The notes beneath the pieces were generated by a model. It was not told where the DNA came from. It saw only the letters and a list, made by a program, of their open reading frames with translations, and did not search any database. Below are positions 48,804 to 58,042 of a DNA stretch of 64,000 nucleotides, one piece after another. Source of the DNA: Crystallibacter sulfonylureivorans_A (lineage in GTDB: Bacteria; Actinomycetota; Actinomycetes; Actinomycetales; Micrococcaceae); contig NZ_JBLKRT010000026.1 of NCBI RefSeq assembly GCF_047607445.1, forward strand, positions 3,719 through 67,718, in the 5' to 3' direction. The translations under genes and the position numbers were made by a program. The number at the start of each line of letters is the position of its first letter. Positions within the stretch are counted from its first letter, which is position 1.

Positions 48804-51781
48804 TGAGTGGGTCAGGGTTTCAGTTCGATGCCAGTCAGCAGTATCAGCTCGATGCGATCGCGTCAGTGGTCGACCTCGTCGACGGGCAGCCGCAGGATGC
48901 CGAGAAGCTCGTCACGACCCTTCGAGGCTCGGCTGTAATCGATGAGGCCAACCAGGCTGTGCTTGACATCGACCTGACGCAGGAGGTCGGCGCCGTTGGT
49001 AACAGCCTCGTGCTCGATCGCGATCTGATCCTCGCGAACTTGCAGCGGGTGCAGGATCGTAACGGCCTCGAGGTCGCGCCGAAGCTCTACGACGACGCGC
49101 TCGACTTCGACATTGAGATGGAGACGGGTACGGGCAAGACCTATGTGTACCTGCGCACGATCTTCGAGCTGGCGCAGAAGTACAACTTCACCAAGTTCGT
49201 GATCCTCGTGCCGAGTGTCGCGATCCGCGAGGGCGTCAGCACGAGCATCCGGCTCATGCGGGAGCACTTCGAGAATCTCTACACGAAGCACGGCATCACC
49301 TTCGACGCGTCGATCTACAGCGGCAAGAGTGCCGAAGAGGTGCAGTCGTTCGCGACGTCGACGAACGTGCAGATCCTGATCATGACGATCGACTCTATCC
49401 GCGGCAATGCCAATACCCGCATCATCCATCAGACTCGAGATAAGCTGAACGGGCTGCGCCCGATCGATTATCTGAAGGCGACCCGTCCGGTCGTCATCAT
49501 GGATGAGCCGCAGAACATGGAGTCGCAGCTGTCTCAGTCAGCGGTGGGCGAACTCGACCCGGTCTTCACTCTCCGCTACAGTGCCACCCACAAGAAGCAG
49601 CGCAATGTGGTCTACCGGCTCGATCCGGTCGATGCCCACGATCTCGGGCTGGTGAAGCAGATCGTCCTCGCCGAGGTGCAGCAGCAGGGTGCTGACGCGA
49701 CACCCTACATTAAGCTGGTCGAGGTTCGGCGCGAGCCGTCGTGGTCGGCACGGTTGGAGTTGTCCTGCCGTAAGGCCGACGGGTCGCTGGAGCGCCGTAT
49801 CGTCAGCGTGAAGCAGCACCAGGAGCTCTCCGACGCGCGCGTCACCAACAACCCGATCTATGAGGGCTGGCGCATCAACGAGATGAGCATCGAGCCCGCC
49901 TACGTCGACCTCACCACGCACGGCCTCCTCTACCAGGGCGCAAGCATCGGCGCATCAGCCGGAGCGATCTACAAGGAGATGATCCGCGAGACCATTCGCG
50001 AGCACCTGCGCAAGGAATCGATCCTGCGGGCGAAGGGGATCAAGGTGCTCAGCCTCTTTTTCGTCGACAAGGTCGCCAGCTATCTGGGCGATGGCACGAA
50101 CAATGAAGACGCGAGCGGGGACTTCGTCACTTGGTTCGACGAGGTCTTCGTCGAAGAGCGCGCTAAATCCGCACGTTATCAGGAACTGCTCCCGCAGGCG
50201 CCGAGCGAGCTTCGCCGCGCGTACTTCTCGCAGATCAAGCGCGGCAAGACCATGACGTACCAGGACTCGTCCGGTGCCACGAAAGCTGACGACGACGCCT
50301 ACGAACTGATCATGCAGGCCAAGGAACGGCTGCTCGATGAGAACGAGCCGGTGCGGTTCATCTTCAGCCACTCGGCGCTGCGCGAGGGCTGGGACAACCC
50401 GAACGTTTTCCAGATCTGCACCCTGCGCGAGATGGGCGCGGAAGTTGAGCGCCGCCAGACGCTGGGTCGCGGCCTCCGCCTTCCGGTTGCGAAGACCCAC
50501 GAAGGCTATGCCCGCGTCGCAGAGAGCGGCATCGCCACCCTCACCGTCATCGCGAACGAGTCGTACCAGGCGTTCGCGAAGAGTCTGCAGAAGGAGTATA
50601 AGGACGCCGGCGTCGAGATCGGGCGCGTGCGCCTGAGCGAGTTCTCCAAGATTGCGCTGCAAGACGCTGAAGGCGTACTCACCGATAATCTGTTCGGCTA
50701 CCAGCACTCGGTTGAGGTGTGGAATCACCTCGACTCCCGTGGATTTATCGCGGACGGTGTTGTCACGCCGAAGTTCCAGCCGAACACGCTCGGTTTCAGT
50801 CTCGAACTCCCCGAACAGTACGAGGTGTACGAGACCGAGATCATCGCCTTGGTCGCCCGCGCGAACATCGGCAAGTACGTCAAACCGGTCAGCAAGCGTC
50901 AGCCTCGCGTTCTCAACAAGCAGCTCTACTCGACGCCCGAGTTCGAGGAATTCTGGGAGGCGATCAGCCGCAAGACGACCTACCGCGTGCGCGTCAGCCG
51001 GGACGAGATCATTAAGAACACGGTCAAAGCGATCAAGGAAGCGCCGAAGATCGACCCGCTGCGCATCCAGGTCACCCGGGCAGGTGTGAAGGTGCTGCGT
51101 GGCGGGGCGAGGGGCGAAGAGCTCGGCACCCGGTCAGCGGATCTCAAGGGTAGCTATGACCTGCCCGACATCATCACGGAACTCCAGGAAGCGACCTCCC
51201 TCACCCGCAAGACCATCGTCGACATCTTGCTCGACAGCGGACGGTTGAGCGAGTTCATCGGCAACCCGAACGACTTCATTGCGATGGCTAAGCGGGCGCT
51301 CCAGGGCGAGCTGGCCAAGATCGTGGTCGAGGGCATTCAGTACGAGAAGATCGCCGGTTCGGTCTATGAGCTGCGCGAGCTGCAGAAGGACGGCGCCGAG
51401 GAGAAGGAGCGCTTCCTCGACCAGATGTACAAGGTACAGCACACGCAGAAGACTGACTTCGACTACGTCGTCTTCGATTCTGATGTTGAGCGCCAGTTCG
51501 CCGAACTGCTCGACTCACGCGAGGACGTCAAGTTGTTCATGAAGCTTCCGGCCAAGTTCAAGATCGACACTCCGGTCGGGCCGTACAACCCTGACTGGGC
51601 GATTATCAAGCAGGAAGATGGCGAGGACCGGATATACATGATCCGTGAGACCAAGAGCACCCTCGATGACTCGAAGCTCCGCCCGACTGAGCTTGCAAAG
51701 ATCAAGTCCGCAAAGCGCCATTTTGCAGCAATCGGCATCGACGACTACACGAGGTCCGTGCCAGGGAGCTGGAAGCTGTGA
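48803..51781 (+). CDS. res: Type III restriction enzyme helicase-nuclease subunit (Res)
   Basis: A 992-residue Res subunit. Helicase motifs: METGTGKTYVYLRT (Walker A, about residues 108-121), VVIMDEPQNME (motif II, about 231-241), SALREGWDNPNVF (motif V) and RRQTLGRGLRLPV (motif VI). The C-terminal nuclease domain has PYNPDWAIIKQ and YMIRETKST (PD...ExK). All essential motifs are present. It overlaps Mod upstream and the OGG-fold gene downstream, so the three proteins are translated together. Confidence 0.93.
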   Translation: MSGSGFQFDASQQYQLDAIASVVDLVDGQPQDAEKLVTTLRGSAVIDEANQAVLDIDLTQEVGAVGNSLVLDRDLILANLQRVQDRNGLEVAPKLYDDALDFDIEMETGTGKTYVYLRTIFELAQKYNFTKFVILVPSVAIREGVSTSIRLMREHFENLYTKHGITFDASIYSGKSAEEVQSFATSTNVQILIMTIDSIRGNANTRIIHQTRDKLNGLRPIDYLKATRPVVIMDEPQNMESQLSQSAVGELDPVFTLRYSATHKKQRNVVYRLDPVDAHDLGLVKQIVLAEVQQQGADATPYIKLVEVRREPSWSARLELSCRKADGSLERRIVSVKQHQELSDARVTNNPIYEGWRINEMSIEPAYVDLTTHGLLYQGASIGASAGAIYKEMIRETIREHLRKESILRAKGIKVLSLFFVDKVASYLGDGTNNEDASGDFVTWFDEVFVEERAKSARYQELLPQAPSELRRAYFSQIKRGKTMTYQDSSGATKADDDAYELIMQAKERLLDENEPVRFIFSHSALREGWDNPNVFQICTLREMGAEVERRQTLGRGLRLPVAKTHEGYARVAESGIATLTVIANESYQAFAKSLQKEYKDAGVEIGRVRLSEFSKIALQDAEGVLTDNLFGYQHSVEVWNHLDSRGFIADGVVTPKFQPNTLGFSLELPEQYEVYETEIIALVARANIGKYVKPVSKRQPRVLNKQLYSTPEFEEFWEAISRKTTYRVRVSRDEIIKNTVKAIKEAPKIDPLRIQVTRAGVKVLRGGARGEELGTRSADLKGSYDLPDIITELQEATSLTRKTIVDILLDSGRLSEFIGNPNDFIAMAKRALQGELAKIVVEGIQYEKIAGSVYELRELQKDGAEEKERFLDQMYKVQHTQKTDFDYVVFDSDVERQFAELLDSREDVKLFMKLPAKFKIDTPVGPYNPDWAIIKQEDGEDRIYMIRETKSTLDDSKLRPTELAKIKSAKRHFAAIGIDDYTRSVPGSWKL

Positions 51782-52497
51782 GCAGTGACATCGTCGGAGG
51801 GACCGTCTCGGCATCCGGCGCGGGTGCTCCCACCGCACTGCGGGACTGGATCACCACCAATCCCCGCAACACAGCCATCCATGACCACGGCTTCACATTG
51901 AATACCGGGTGGTGGAACGACAGGATCGTGGGCTTGCCAGGCGCACCGATTGCGGGAGGTTCCCGGAGCGCGCACATCACGCGGGCAGATCTCTTCGCGA
52001 TGGCAGACCGGGCTCTGGCTGACGGCACCGGAACCGGCGCGCTGCAATTGCTCTGGCATACCCTCGTATGGGGGTCAGGTTCGGACCACCGGCGCGATCC
52101 CCGCCGAATCGCTTCAATACGCGAGAACCCCGAGGAACTCGGCAAACTACTCCGCGACGCTGCCGAGCGGGTGCGGACAGATGTCCGGGAAGCTTTCCTG
52201 ATGCTGAAGCCGGGCCGCCCGGCGATCAAATTCCTCGGCCCGAACTTCTTTACCAAGTTTCTCTACTTCGCCGGCGGCGGGGACCCCACCCATCGGGCTT
52301 TGATTGTGGACCGTCGTGTACGCGAAACCCTGCACCGGGTCACCGGACACGACACGTTCCGGGCACAAGGGAATTACCGCTCTAGCAGCTATCTCGCAAG
52401 CATCGAAACCATGGAGGAATGGGCTGCCGACGTCTCAAGCCCCCAACGACGAGTCGCCGCGGACGAGGTGGAACGCTGGGCGTTTAGCGCCCGCTGA
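51778..52497 (+). CDS. OGG-fold DNA glycosylase-like protein
   Basis: A 239-residue protein starting at GTG 51778, overlapping the res stop by 4 bp. It matches 8-oxoguanine-glycosylase OGG-fold proteins: a helical N-terminus, then a helix-hairpin-helix region FLGPNFFTKFLYFAGGGD and LIVDRRVRETLHRV, where Asp is the expected catalytic acid. A lysine nucleophile (KFLG or TKF) is possible. Stand-alone OGG-fold proteins are frequently linked to defence operons. The overlap makes it an integral fourth member of this restriction operon. Confidence 0.7.
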   Translation: MSSDIVGGTVSASGAGAPTALRDWITTNPRNTAIHDHGFTLNTGWWNDRIVGLPGAPIAGGSRSAHITRADLFAMADRALADGTGTGALQLLWHTLVWGSGSDHRRDPRRIASIRENPEELGKLLRDAAERVRTDVREAFLMLKPGRPAIKFLGPNFFTKFLYFAGGGDPTHRALIVDRRVRETLHRVTGHDTFRAQGNYRSSSYLASIETMEEWAADVSSPQRRVAADEVERWAFSAR

Positions 52498-52958
52498 AGT
52501 CAGCCGATGTTCGTAGCTCTACGCCAAAGCGATACACACAACAGACGGCTCCGGCAACCTAGGCATCCCGGTCTGCCAAGCTCTCACCTGAACAGCCCGA
52601 GCAAGTTGCCTACCTCATGTCAGGAACATGTACGTCCGCGCGATTGCGCACCTTCTATCCAAAGCGAAAGGGCCGACACCTAGCTGTCGGCCCTTTCTGG
52701 GTTTCCCTCTGCAAAGGAAATCTGTGTTTCAGCGTAGCTGCATTGTTGTGCTGCCACGGGGCTTGGGATCGTCGTTGTTCCTGGTTCCGCGGTGGATTGG
52801 TTCTTGGGGGTGTGTCGCGTGGAGCGGCGGTCCGCCGCTGGTGAGTGGCTATTGTGTCTTGGCCTGGCGGCGGACCGCCCCACTTTTGGGAGGCTCCTGG
52901 ACGGCGTGTGGGGTGGTGCCTTGCCGGGCGGTATGTCCTGCCGCCCGGCAAGGTGGTT
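52498..52958. other. Non-coding region with repeat element B
   Basis: 460 bp between the restriction operon and the truncated parB. It contains the hairpin-box-hairpin element at 52666-52740 and a 12-bp inverted repeat GGCGGTCCGCCG (52826-52837)/CGGCGGACCGCC (52868-52879). Frames crossing it are Cys/Trp-rich and unsupported. Confidence 0.55.
52666..52740 (+). repeat. Hairpin-box-hairpin element, copy B
   Basis: A perfect 13-bp stem GAAAGGGCCGACA/TGTCGGCCCTTTC (52666-52678, 52685-52697), then GCAAAGGAAATCTGTG (52711-52726) and a second hairpin CAGC/GCTG (52730-52733, 52737-52740). The box is identical to copy C and differs from copy A by one or two bases. The stem sequences differ while pairing is kept. 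Confidence 0.65.
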
Positions 52959-53818
52959 TTATGCGGCGTCGGTGGTTGCTTCCTTGCCGCTGTCAATGAT
53001 GATCTGCTCGGTCTCGGAGGCGGTGTAGCCCCAGGTGACCAGCTGATTGAGGTAGTCGCGGTGGCTTTGGTGCGGTGACCGCCATGAGTCCTTGGCAATG
53101 GTCTTTTCGTATCCTGCGCAGATCAGTGCGATCAGGGAGAACTCGGGCCGGGCTGTGGTGTTGGCGACGTGGTCGCGGAGGGGGTTCCAGCCCCAGCGTC
53201 CGGCCTTGTCGTCGGTTTTGGCTCCGATCATGTCTGCGGCAACTTCGCCCTGGTAGCCGGTGGCGGTCTCGGGGTGGTGGGTGATGGCGTGGACGGTGAA
53301 GTACTGCCATCCCTTCGGTGCCTGCTTCCGTGCCAGCAGGTTCTTCACAAACTCCCGGCGGACGAAACCAGCGGACTCCATCGCCTTGTTATTGGCGATA
53401 AGTGTTTTGCGTTCGGCTTTCTGCTCCTCGGTCATGGGGCCGGACTGTGCCTGACGGCCGCCGTCGTAGCGTTCGTGGCGCGGGGTGAAGCCGAGTTCCT
53501 TCCACCCATTGATGACCGGTTTGGCGGAGTGGTTGCCTTGCCAGTCGCGCTGGATGATGTAGGCGTTGGCGTCGTCCTCGGTGGCCGGTTCGCCGTCGGC
53601 CCGGTTCGCGGCCGAGACGTACAGGGCGTCTTCGTCGGCGTAGTGGCCCGCGTCCTCCACGATGGCCTTGCCCTGGCTTTCGAGTTCGGCGATCAGCGCG
53701 GCGCGGGCGGCGGCGATGTCCCGCTTGTCCCGCAGGCGCTGGGTGACGTGCAGGAGCATGTCGGGTTCGTCGGCGAGGACTGATTCAAGTTCCTCGGTCG
53801 CGTCGGGATCGTCTTCAA
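52959..53818 (-). pseudogene. parB: parB, 3' part, separated by the mer transposon
   Basis: The C-terminal 286 codons of a ParB/KorB-like gene. Its frame continues upstream of the first ATG (53759) as EDDPDATEELESVLADEPD up to the transposon end at 53818, showing that the true start is missing. The other part is at 59231-59729. The visible C-terminal region has charged helices (TEEQKAERKTLIANNKAMESAG) and ends GKEATTDAA. An internal start at 53759 might still give a 266-residue fragment, but partition function is expected to be lost. Confidence 0.85.
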
Positions 53819-53862
53819 TTATGTGGACAAGGCTTTGAGGTCAATGCAGGTGACTCACTCGG

Positions 53863-54252
53863 TTAGATGTAGCTGCAGATGCGATCCGATTCGCAGTTTG
53901 CAGAGGTGCCGGCTGAGACGGTGGCGTGAAGTCCGGCCACTGTTGCCCGGAGGGCGGTCAGCTCCGCAATCTGTCGGTCCAGGTCGGATAACTGGTGGGA
54001 GAGCAGGTCCTGGACGTGGGCGCAGGGAGCTTCTCCGGCGTCACGGAGGCCAAGAATTTCCCGTATCTGCGTCAGGGCGAGGCCTGCGGCTCGTCCGCGT
54101 CGGATGAACTCCAGCCTGGCCACAGAGTCTTCGGTGTAGTCCCGGTAACCGTTAGGGGATCTTTTGGCTGCGGGGAGAAGCCCGCTGTCCTCGTAGAAAC
54201 GCAAGGTCTTTGTCGTCATCCCTGCCGCTGTCGCGGCCTCACCGATAAGCAT
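53863..54252 (-). CDS. merR: MerR mercury-responsive regulator
   Basis: A 129-residue MerR-family activator. The ATG at 54252 has AAAGGG upstream; the frame continues upstream, but this start gives the canonical MerR N-terminus. The HTH is MLIGEAATAAGMTTKTLRFYEDSGLLPAAKRSPNGYRDY. Candidate Hg ligands are Cys in APCAHVQDLL and the C-terminal pair SANCESDRICSYI, matching MerR's three-cysteine site. It diverges from merA, with the shared operator-promoter between them. Confidence 0.88.
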   Translation of the reverse strand: MLIGEAATAAGMTTKTLRFYEDSGLLPAAKRSPNGYRDYTEDSVARLEFIRRGRAAGLALTQIREILGLRDAGEAPCAHVQDLLSHQLSDLDRQIAELTALRATVAGLHATVSAGTSANCESDRICSYI

Positions 54253-54291
54253 GATCAACCCTTTCATCGAAGGCCGCCAGGGGTGGGCACC

Positions 54292-54323
54292 TTGACATTC
54301 CAGTTTAGGGGAAGGTTGAGAAT
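54292..54323 (+). promoter_or_regulatory. MerR-type promoter for merA
   Basis: TTGACA (54292-54297) and a -10-like GAGAAT (54318-54323) are separated by 20 bp, the overlong spacing typical of MerR-activated promoters. The spacer contains the imperfect dyad TTCCAGT...GGGGAAGG. Confidence 0.6.
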
Positions 54324-54424
54324 GGGGGCAGAGCAGGTCTTCGACCGAAGGCCGGTAGATCGGCCGCCAGGGAGCCAGCAGCGCATTCTGGACGGCTGCT
54401 TCCCCTCCCATTTATAGGAGTCCC

Positions 54425-55867
54425 ATGTCTGCACCAGCATTCGATTATGACCTGGCCATTATCGGTTCCGGCGGCGGCGCGTTCGCTGCGGCCATCCGGG
54501 CCACCAATCGCGGTAAGCGGGTGCTGATGGTTGAGCGCAGCACCGTGGGCGGCACCTGCGTGAACACCGGCTGCATACCTTCCAAGGCCCTGCTGGCCGC
54601 CGCCGAAGCCCGCCATGTTGCCCTGGACGCTTCTGGTCGGTTTCCTGGCATCAGCACCTCTGCCGGGCCGGTTGATATGCCCGATCTAGTCGGCGGGAAG
54701 CGGTCCCTGGTCGAATCCATGCGGTCAGAGAAGTATGTGGACCTCGCCGCGGACTACGGATGGAAGCTGCATCATGGGACGGCGGCGTTCGCCGGGACCG
54801 CGGCCGCGCCCGTTCTGAACATTACCGGTGCGGGTGGTACCACCGAGACAGTGAGCGCGGAACATTACCTGGTGGCAACTGGCTCCACCCCCTGGATCCC
54901 GGAGGTGGCGGGAATGGAAGAGGTGGACTATCTGACGTCCACGAGTGCGATGGAGCTGCAGGAAGTTCCCGCTTCCATGCTCGTGCTGGGCGGCGGGTAT
55001 GTGGCGCTGGAGCAGGCCCAGCTTTTCGCCCGGCTCGGGACGAAGGTGACCATGCTCGTGCGTTCCAGGCTCGCCTCGTCCGAAGAGCCTGAAGCTGGGC
55101 ACGCCCTCATGGGTGTCTTCGACGATGAGGGCATCCGAGTCGTCCGCCGCGCGACCGTGTCCTCAGTCGGCACCGATTCGGCTACGGGGGATGTGGTCGT
55201 GGACGCCTCCGTTTCAGGAGGGCAGGAGGAGTTCAGGGCTGCCCGCCTGCTCGTTGCAACAGGCCGGCGCCCTGTCACTGAGGATTTGAACCTATGCATG
55301 GTTGGCGTCGAGACCGGGGACCGCGGGGAAGTCCTGGTGGACGGGACCCTTCGCAGTACTAATCGGAGGATCTGGGCCGCGGGTGATGTGACTGGGCATC
55401 GGGAGTTCGTCTACGTAGCCGCCGCCCATGGGGCCCTGATGGTGGAGAACGCCTTCGAGGGCGCCGGGCGCGAGGTCGACTACCGGCACCTCCCCAGGGT
55501 CACTTTCACCAGCCCTGCTCTGGCCGCCGTAGGGATGACTGATAAGGAAGCGAATCAGGCCGGGATCAGGTGCATGTGCCGGGTTCTGCCGCTCAAATTT
55601 GTCCCGAGGGCCCTGGTGAACCGTGACACCCGCGGCTTCATCAAGATCGTTGCCGATGCCGACACCGGCCGGATACTAGGGATCACTGCGGTGGGTAAGG
55701 AAGCCGGGGACATCGCAGGGGCCGGGGTCTACATTCTGGAGGCCGGGATGACCGTTGATCAGGTCGCGAACCTCTGGAGCCCCTACCTAACCATGGCTGA
55801 AGGCATCAAGATCGCAGCCCAGTCCTTTACTACTGACGTCTCCAAACTTTCCTGCTGCGCTGCCTAG
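54425..55867 (+). CDS. merA: Mercuric reductase MerA
   Basis: A 480-residue FAD-dependent reductase that turns Hg2+ into Hg0 using NADPH. The N-terminus has the FAD motif DLAIIGSGGGAFAAAI, then the redox-active VGGTCVNTGCIPSK (about residues 41-54). The NADPH motif MLVLGGGYVALEQAQ and the dimer domain with WAAGDVTG follow. The C-terminal CC pair (KLSCCAA) that takes mercury from the partner subunit is present. There is no N-terminal HMA domain, and no merT or merP transporter gene is in the element. Confidence 0.95.
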   Translation: MSAPAFDYDLAIIGSGGGAFAAAIRATNRGKRVLMVERSTVGGTCVNTGCIPSKALLAAAEARHVALDASGRFPGISTSAGPVDMPDLVGGKRSLVESMRSEKYVDLAADYGWKLHHGTAAFAGTAAAPVLNITGAGGTTETVSAEHYLVATGSTPWIPEVAGMEEVDYLTSTSAMELQEVPASMLVLGGGYVALEQAQLFARLGTKVTMLVRSRLASSEEPEAGHALMGVFDDEGIRVVRRATVSSVGTDSATGDVVVDASVSGGQEEFRAARLLVATGRRPVTEDLNLCMVGVETGDRGEVLVDGTLRSTNRRIWAAGDVTGHREFVYVAAAHGALMVENAFEGAGREVDYRHLPRVTFTSPALAAVGMTDKEANQAGIRCMCRVLPLKFVPRALVNRDTRGFIKIVADADTGRILGITAVGKEAGDIAGAGVYILEAGMTVDQVANLWSPYLTMAEGIKIAAQSFTTDVSKLSCCAA

Positions 55868-55909
55868 CCCGGAGACGGTCGGGCGAGACCCCTTGGTGAG
55901 GTGCGCGCT

Positions 55910-58042
55910 TTAGAGATCCTTCCTATCCCGGTGATGAGGTGGTGGGGTGTGTTCGGCCTCCGGCTCGAGGTCGTGGAGAAGTTGGTGGATGCGGCGTTGT
56001 GTTGCCTGGTGTCGTTCGACTTCACGGAGCCAGCCCCGATCCTGGGCATCGGCGATAAGTTCTTCCTCGCGGCCCAGTCGTGCCCTGAGCCTGGGGACGT
56101 ATTCGCTTGTGGTGAGGAATTTCGGGCAGGAGAGCATGAGTTCACACTCGCAAGGCCCTTCAGCAGGCAATCGCAGGCAATGTCCGAGTTCGAGTTCGGT
56201 CTTCAGGAAATTGGTTTGCAGCCAATGAACGGACTCGTCGTCCAGCCTTCCGCTCATGAGAGCTTCCGCCGCTGGCCCTGCGATTCGGTTACCGGAAGCC
56301 AGTGCCTCCTCGTACTGGCGGCGTACTTCGGGGTCGGAGATCCTGCTGTAGATCATGGACATCGAAGCGCTCTTGTGACCGAGGATCGTCATGATGGTCT
56401 GAATCCTCGCTCCCCCTTCGGCGAGCTGTGTGCCGAGGGTGTGGCGCAGCCTGTGTGCGCTGACGGTCCTGGTTCCCTTGGAGTCGACAAGGCCGGCGGC
56501 GGTGCACGCCTTCTCAAAGGCGTCGTCGAAGAGGGTCGCCGATGACAGGAGTTTGCCCTTGCGAACGAAGATGTAGTTCTCCAACCGACCGGTGGTGGGA
56601 TCACGCCGCGCCACTGCCTTCATCGTCTTGGCCTGGTTGATTATCTCCTGCAGGGCAACGGCCGCGTCAGCGTGAAGAGGGATGAGGCGTTCGGAATGGC
56701 CTTTGCCAACCGGGATCCGCAGCCTCGGGTGGCCGCTGGTATAGGTGTCGAGGCAGTCCCAGGTAAGTCGTCGGATCTCGTCCCGTCTGGCGCCGGACCA
56801 CCGCAGCAGCAACAGCGCGGTCCGCTGCAATGGGTCGGTGAGGCCTTCTATCGCGGTCATCAGGGCGTCCAGCTCGTGCCGGGGCAGGTATCGGGGAACT
56901 GTCTCCTGCCTGCGAGGCGCGTCCCGGCTCGTGAGCAGCGGCCTACCGGGAACGTCCTCCCAGCCCCATATGCCGGTATCGCGACAGAATGCTCCGATGG
57001 CATTGATCTCGTGCTTGCGGGTGGTCACGTGCAACGGTTGGCCTGTGTTCTGACTCGGGTAGGTAGGTAGCCAACGGAGATATTCCTCAAGCAAGGCCCG
57101 GTCCAGCTGGGCCAGGGATGTGATGTCTGGGTGTTCACGACCGAGCCAGTTCACGAAGCGCCGCAATCCCTCCCTGGCGATCCTAACCGTCTGTGGGCGG
57201 TCGAACTGTGCCTCGAGCCGGGTGAGGAGATAGCGCTCGATGACGGCCCGGATCCGCGGCGGGCAGGGTTCCGGGAGCAGGTTTTCTTCCCAGCTCTCGC
57301 GGCGCCTCGTGCCGGCAAGCGGCGGGTCGGTGACCTGCCCGATGTTAAACAGCAGGACGTGCAGGCAATGGACTTTCGCCAGGTGAGCCCGAGCGAAGCG
57401 TTCGCCGGCGTTGTCGCCTGTCATCTGCCAAGGGGACTTTTGGTAGAGAGCGGCCCGGAGCTGAGCGAAATCCTCCCGTTGACCGAAGGACCGTATCTGC
57501 TCAGCCATATCAAACAGGTCCTCGGCGGTGATCGCCGTAATATCAGGGTCGCCGCGATGCAGCAGTAGACGGCCGATCGCCCAGGTGAGGTTCGTACGGG
57601 ATGACTCGGGACGGTATCCCAACTCCGTCAAGCGCGTCGTGTGAGTCTCAAAGAGGTCCAGGTCCACTCCGAGCCCGTTGCCGCCGGCCTGGATGCTGAA
57701 AAGCCGGGCGTACTTTCGGACGAACAGGAACTCGTAATCCAGCCCAACGCCGTGCACGAGGGCCAGATAGACCAGATAGCCGCTTGCGTCAAAGGTATCC
57801 GTGCGCCCCGTGGCGCGAAGGGGTCCGCCGGTGAAGCCAGCCCGAACCAGAAGAGGCGCCCGGAACCACTCCTCCAGATCAGGCCAAGCCAGAACAAACC
57901 GGCGGTAGGCTGCCAGTCGCTGGTAGCGGGCCGCGTAGTGGGGGATATACGCCTTGACCCACGCAGCGTACTCGGTCTCCGTAGCATGGCGGCGTGCGGT
58001 GGGAACGGTTATCCGTGCAGTTGCCCGTGCAGCGGAGGTCAA
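55910..58042 (-). CDS. Tyrosine recombinase, TnpB-like
   Basis: A 710-residue tyrosine recombinase. I place the start at TTG 58042 because it overlaps the tnpA-like stop as TTGA; the frame is open further upstream. The catalytic residues are in LLLLRWSGARRDEIRRLTW (first Arg), AHRLRHTLGTQL (His-x-x-Arg), TILGHKSASMSMIYSRI (His and nucleophile Tyr). The long N-terminal region matches the larger recombinase of Tn554-type pairs. The C-terminus has extra Cys motifs (GPCECELMLSCPKF). Confidence 0.85.
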   Translation of the reverse strand: MTSAARATARITVPTARRHATETEYAAWVKAYIPHYAARYQRLAAYRRFVLAWPDLEEWFRAPLLVRAGFTGGPLRATGRTDTFDASGYLVYLALVHGVGLDYEFLFVRKYARLFSIQAGGNGLGVDLDLFETHTTRLTELGYRPESSRTNLTWAIGRLLLHRGDPDITAITAEDLFDMAEQIRSFGQREDFAQLRAALYQKSPWQMTGDNAGERFARAHLAKVHCLHVLLFNIGQVTDPPLAGTRRRESWEENLLPEPCPPRIRAVIERYLLTRLEAQFDRPQTVRIAREGLRRFVNWLGREHPDITSLAQLDRALLEEYLRWLPTYPSQNTGQPLHVTTRKHEINAIGAFCRDTGIWGWEDVPGRPLLTSRDAPRRQETVPRYLPRHELDALMTAIEGLTDPLQRTALLLLRWSGARRDEIRRLTWDCLDTYTSGHPRLRIPVGKGHSERLIPLHADAAVALQEIINQAKTMKAVARRDPTTGRLENYIFVRKGKLLSSATLFDDAFEKACTAAGLVDSKGTRTVSAHRLRHTLGTQLAEGGARIQTIMTILGHKSASMSMIYSRISDPEVRRQYEEALASGNRIAGPAAEALMSGRLDDESVHWLQTNFLKTELELGHCLRLPAEGPCECELMLSCPKFLTTSEYVPRLRARLGREEELIADAQDRGWLREVERHQATQRRIHQLLHDLEPEAEHTPPPHHRDRKDL

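Noticed and set aside
43951..51781. Class 1 DISARM system
   Set aside because: The SNF2-type helicase and methylase suggest it, but DrmA, DrmB and DrmC are absent, the methylase is a type III Mod and a complete Res subunit is present.
52628..52999. A 123-residue Trp/Cys-rich frame across element B
   Set aside because: It crosses a terminator-like hairpin and a long inverted repeat and has no family signature.
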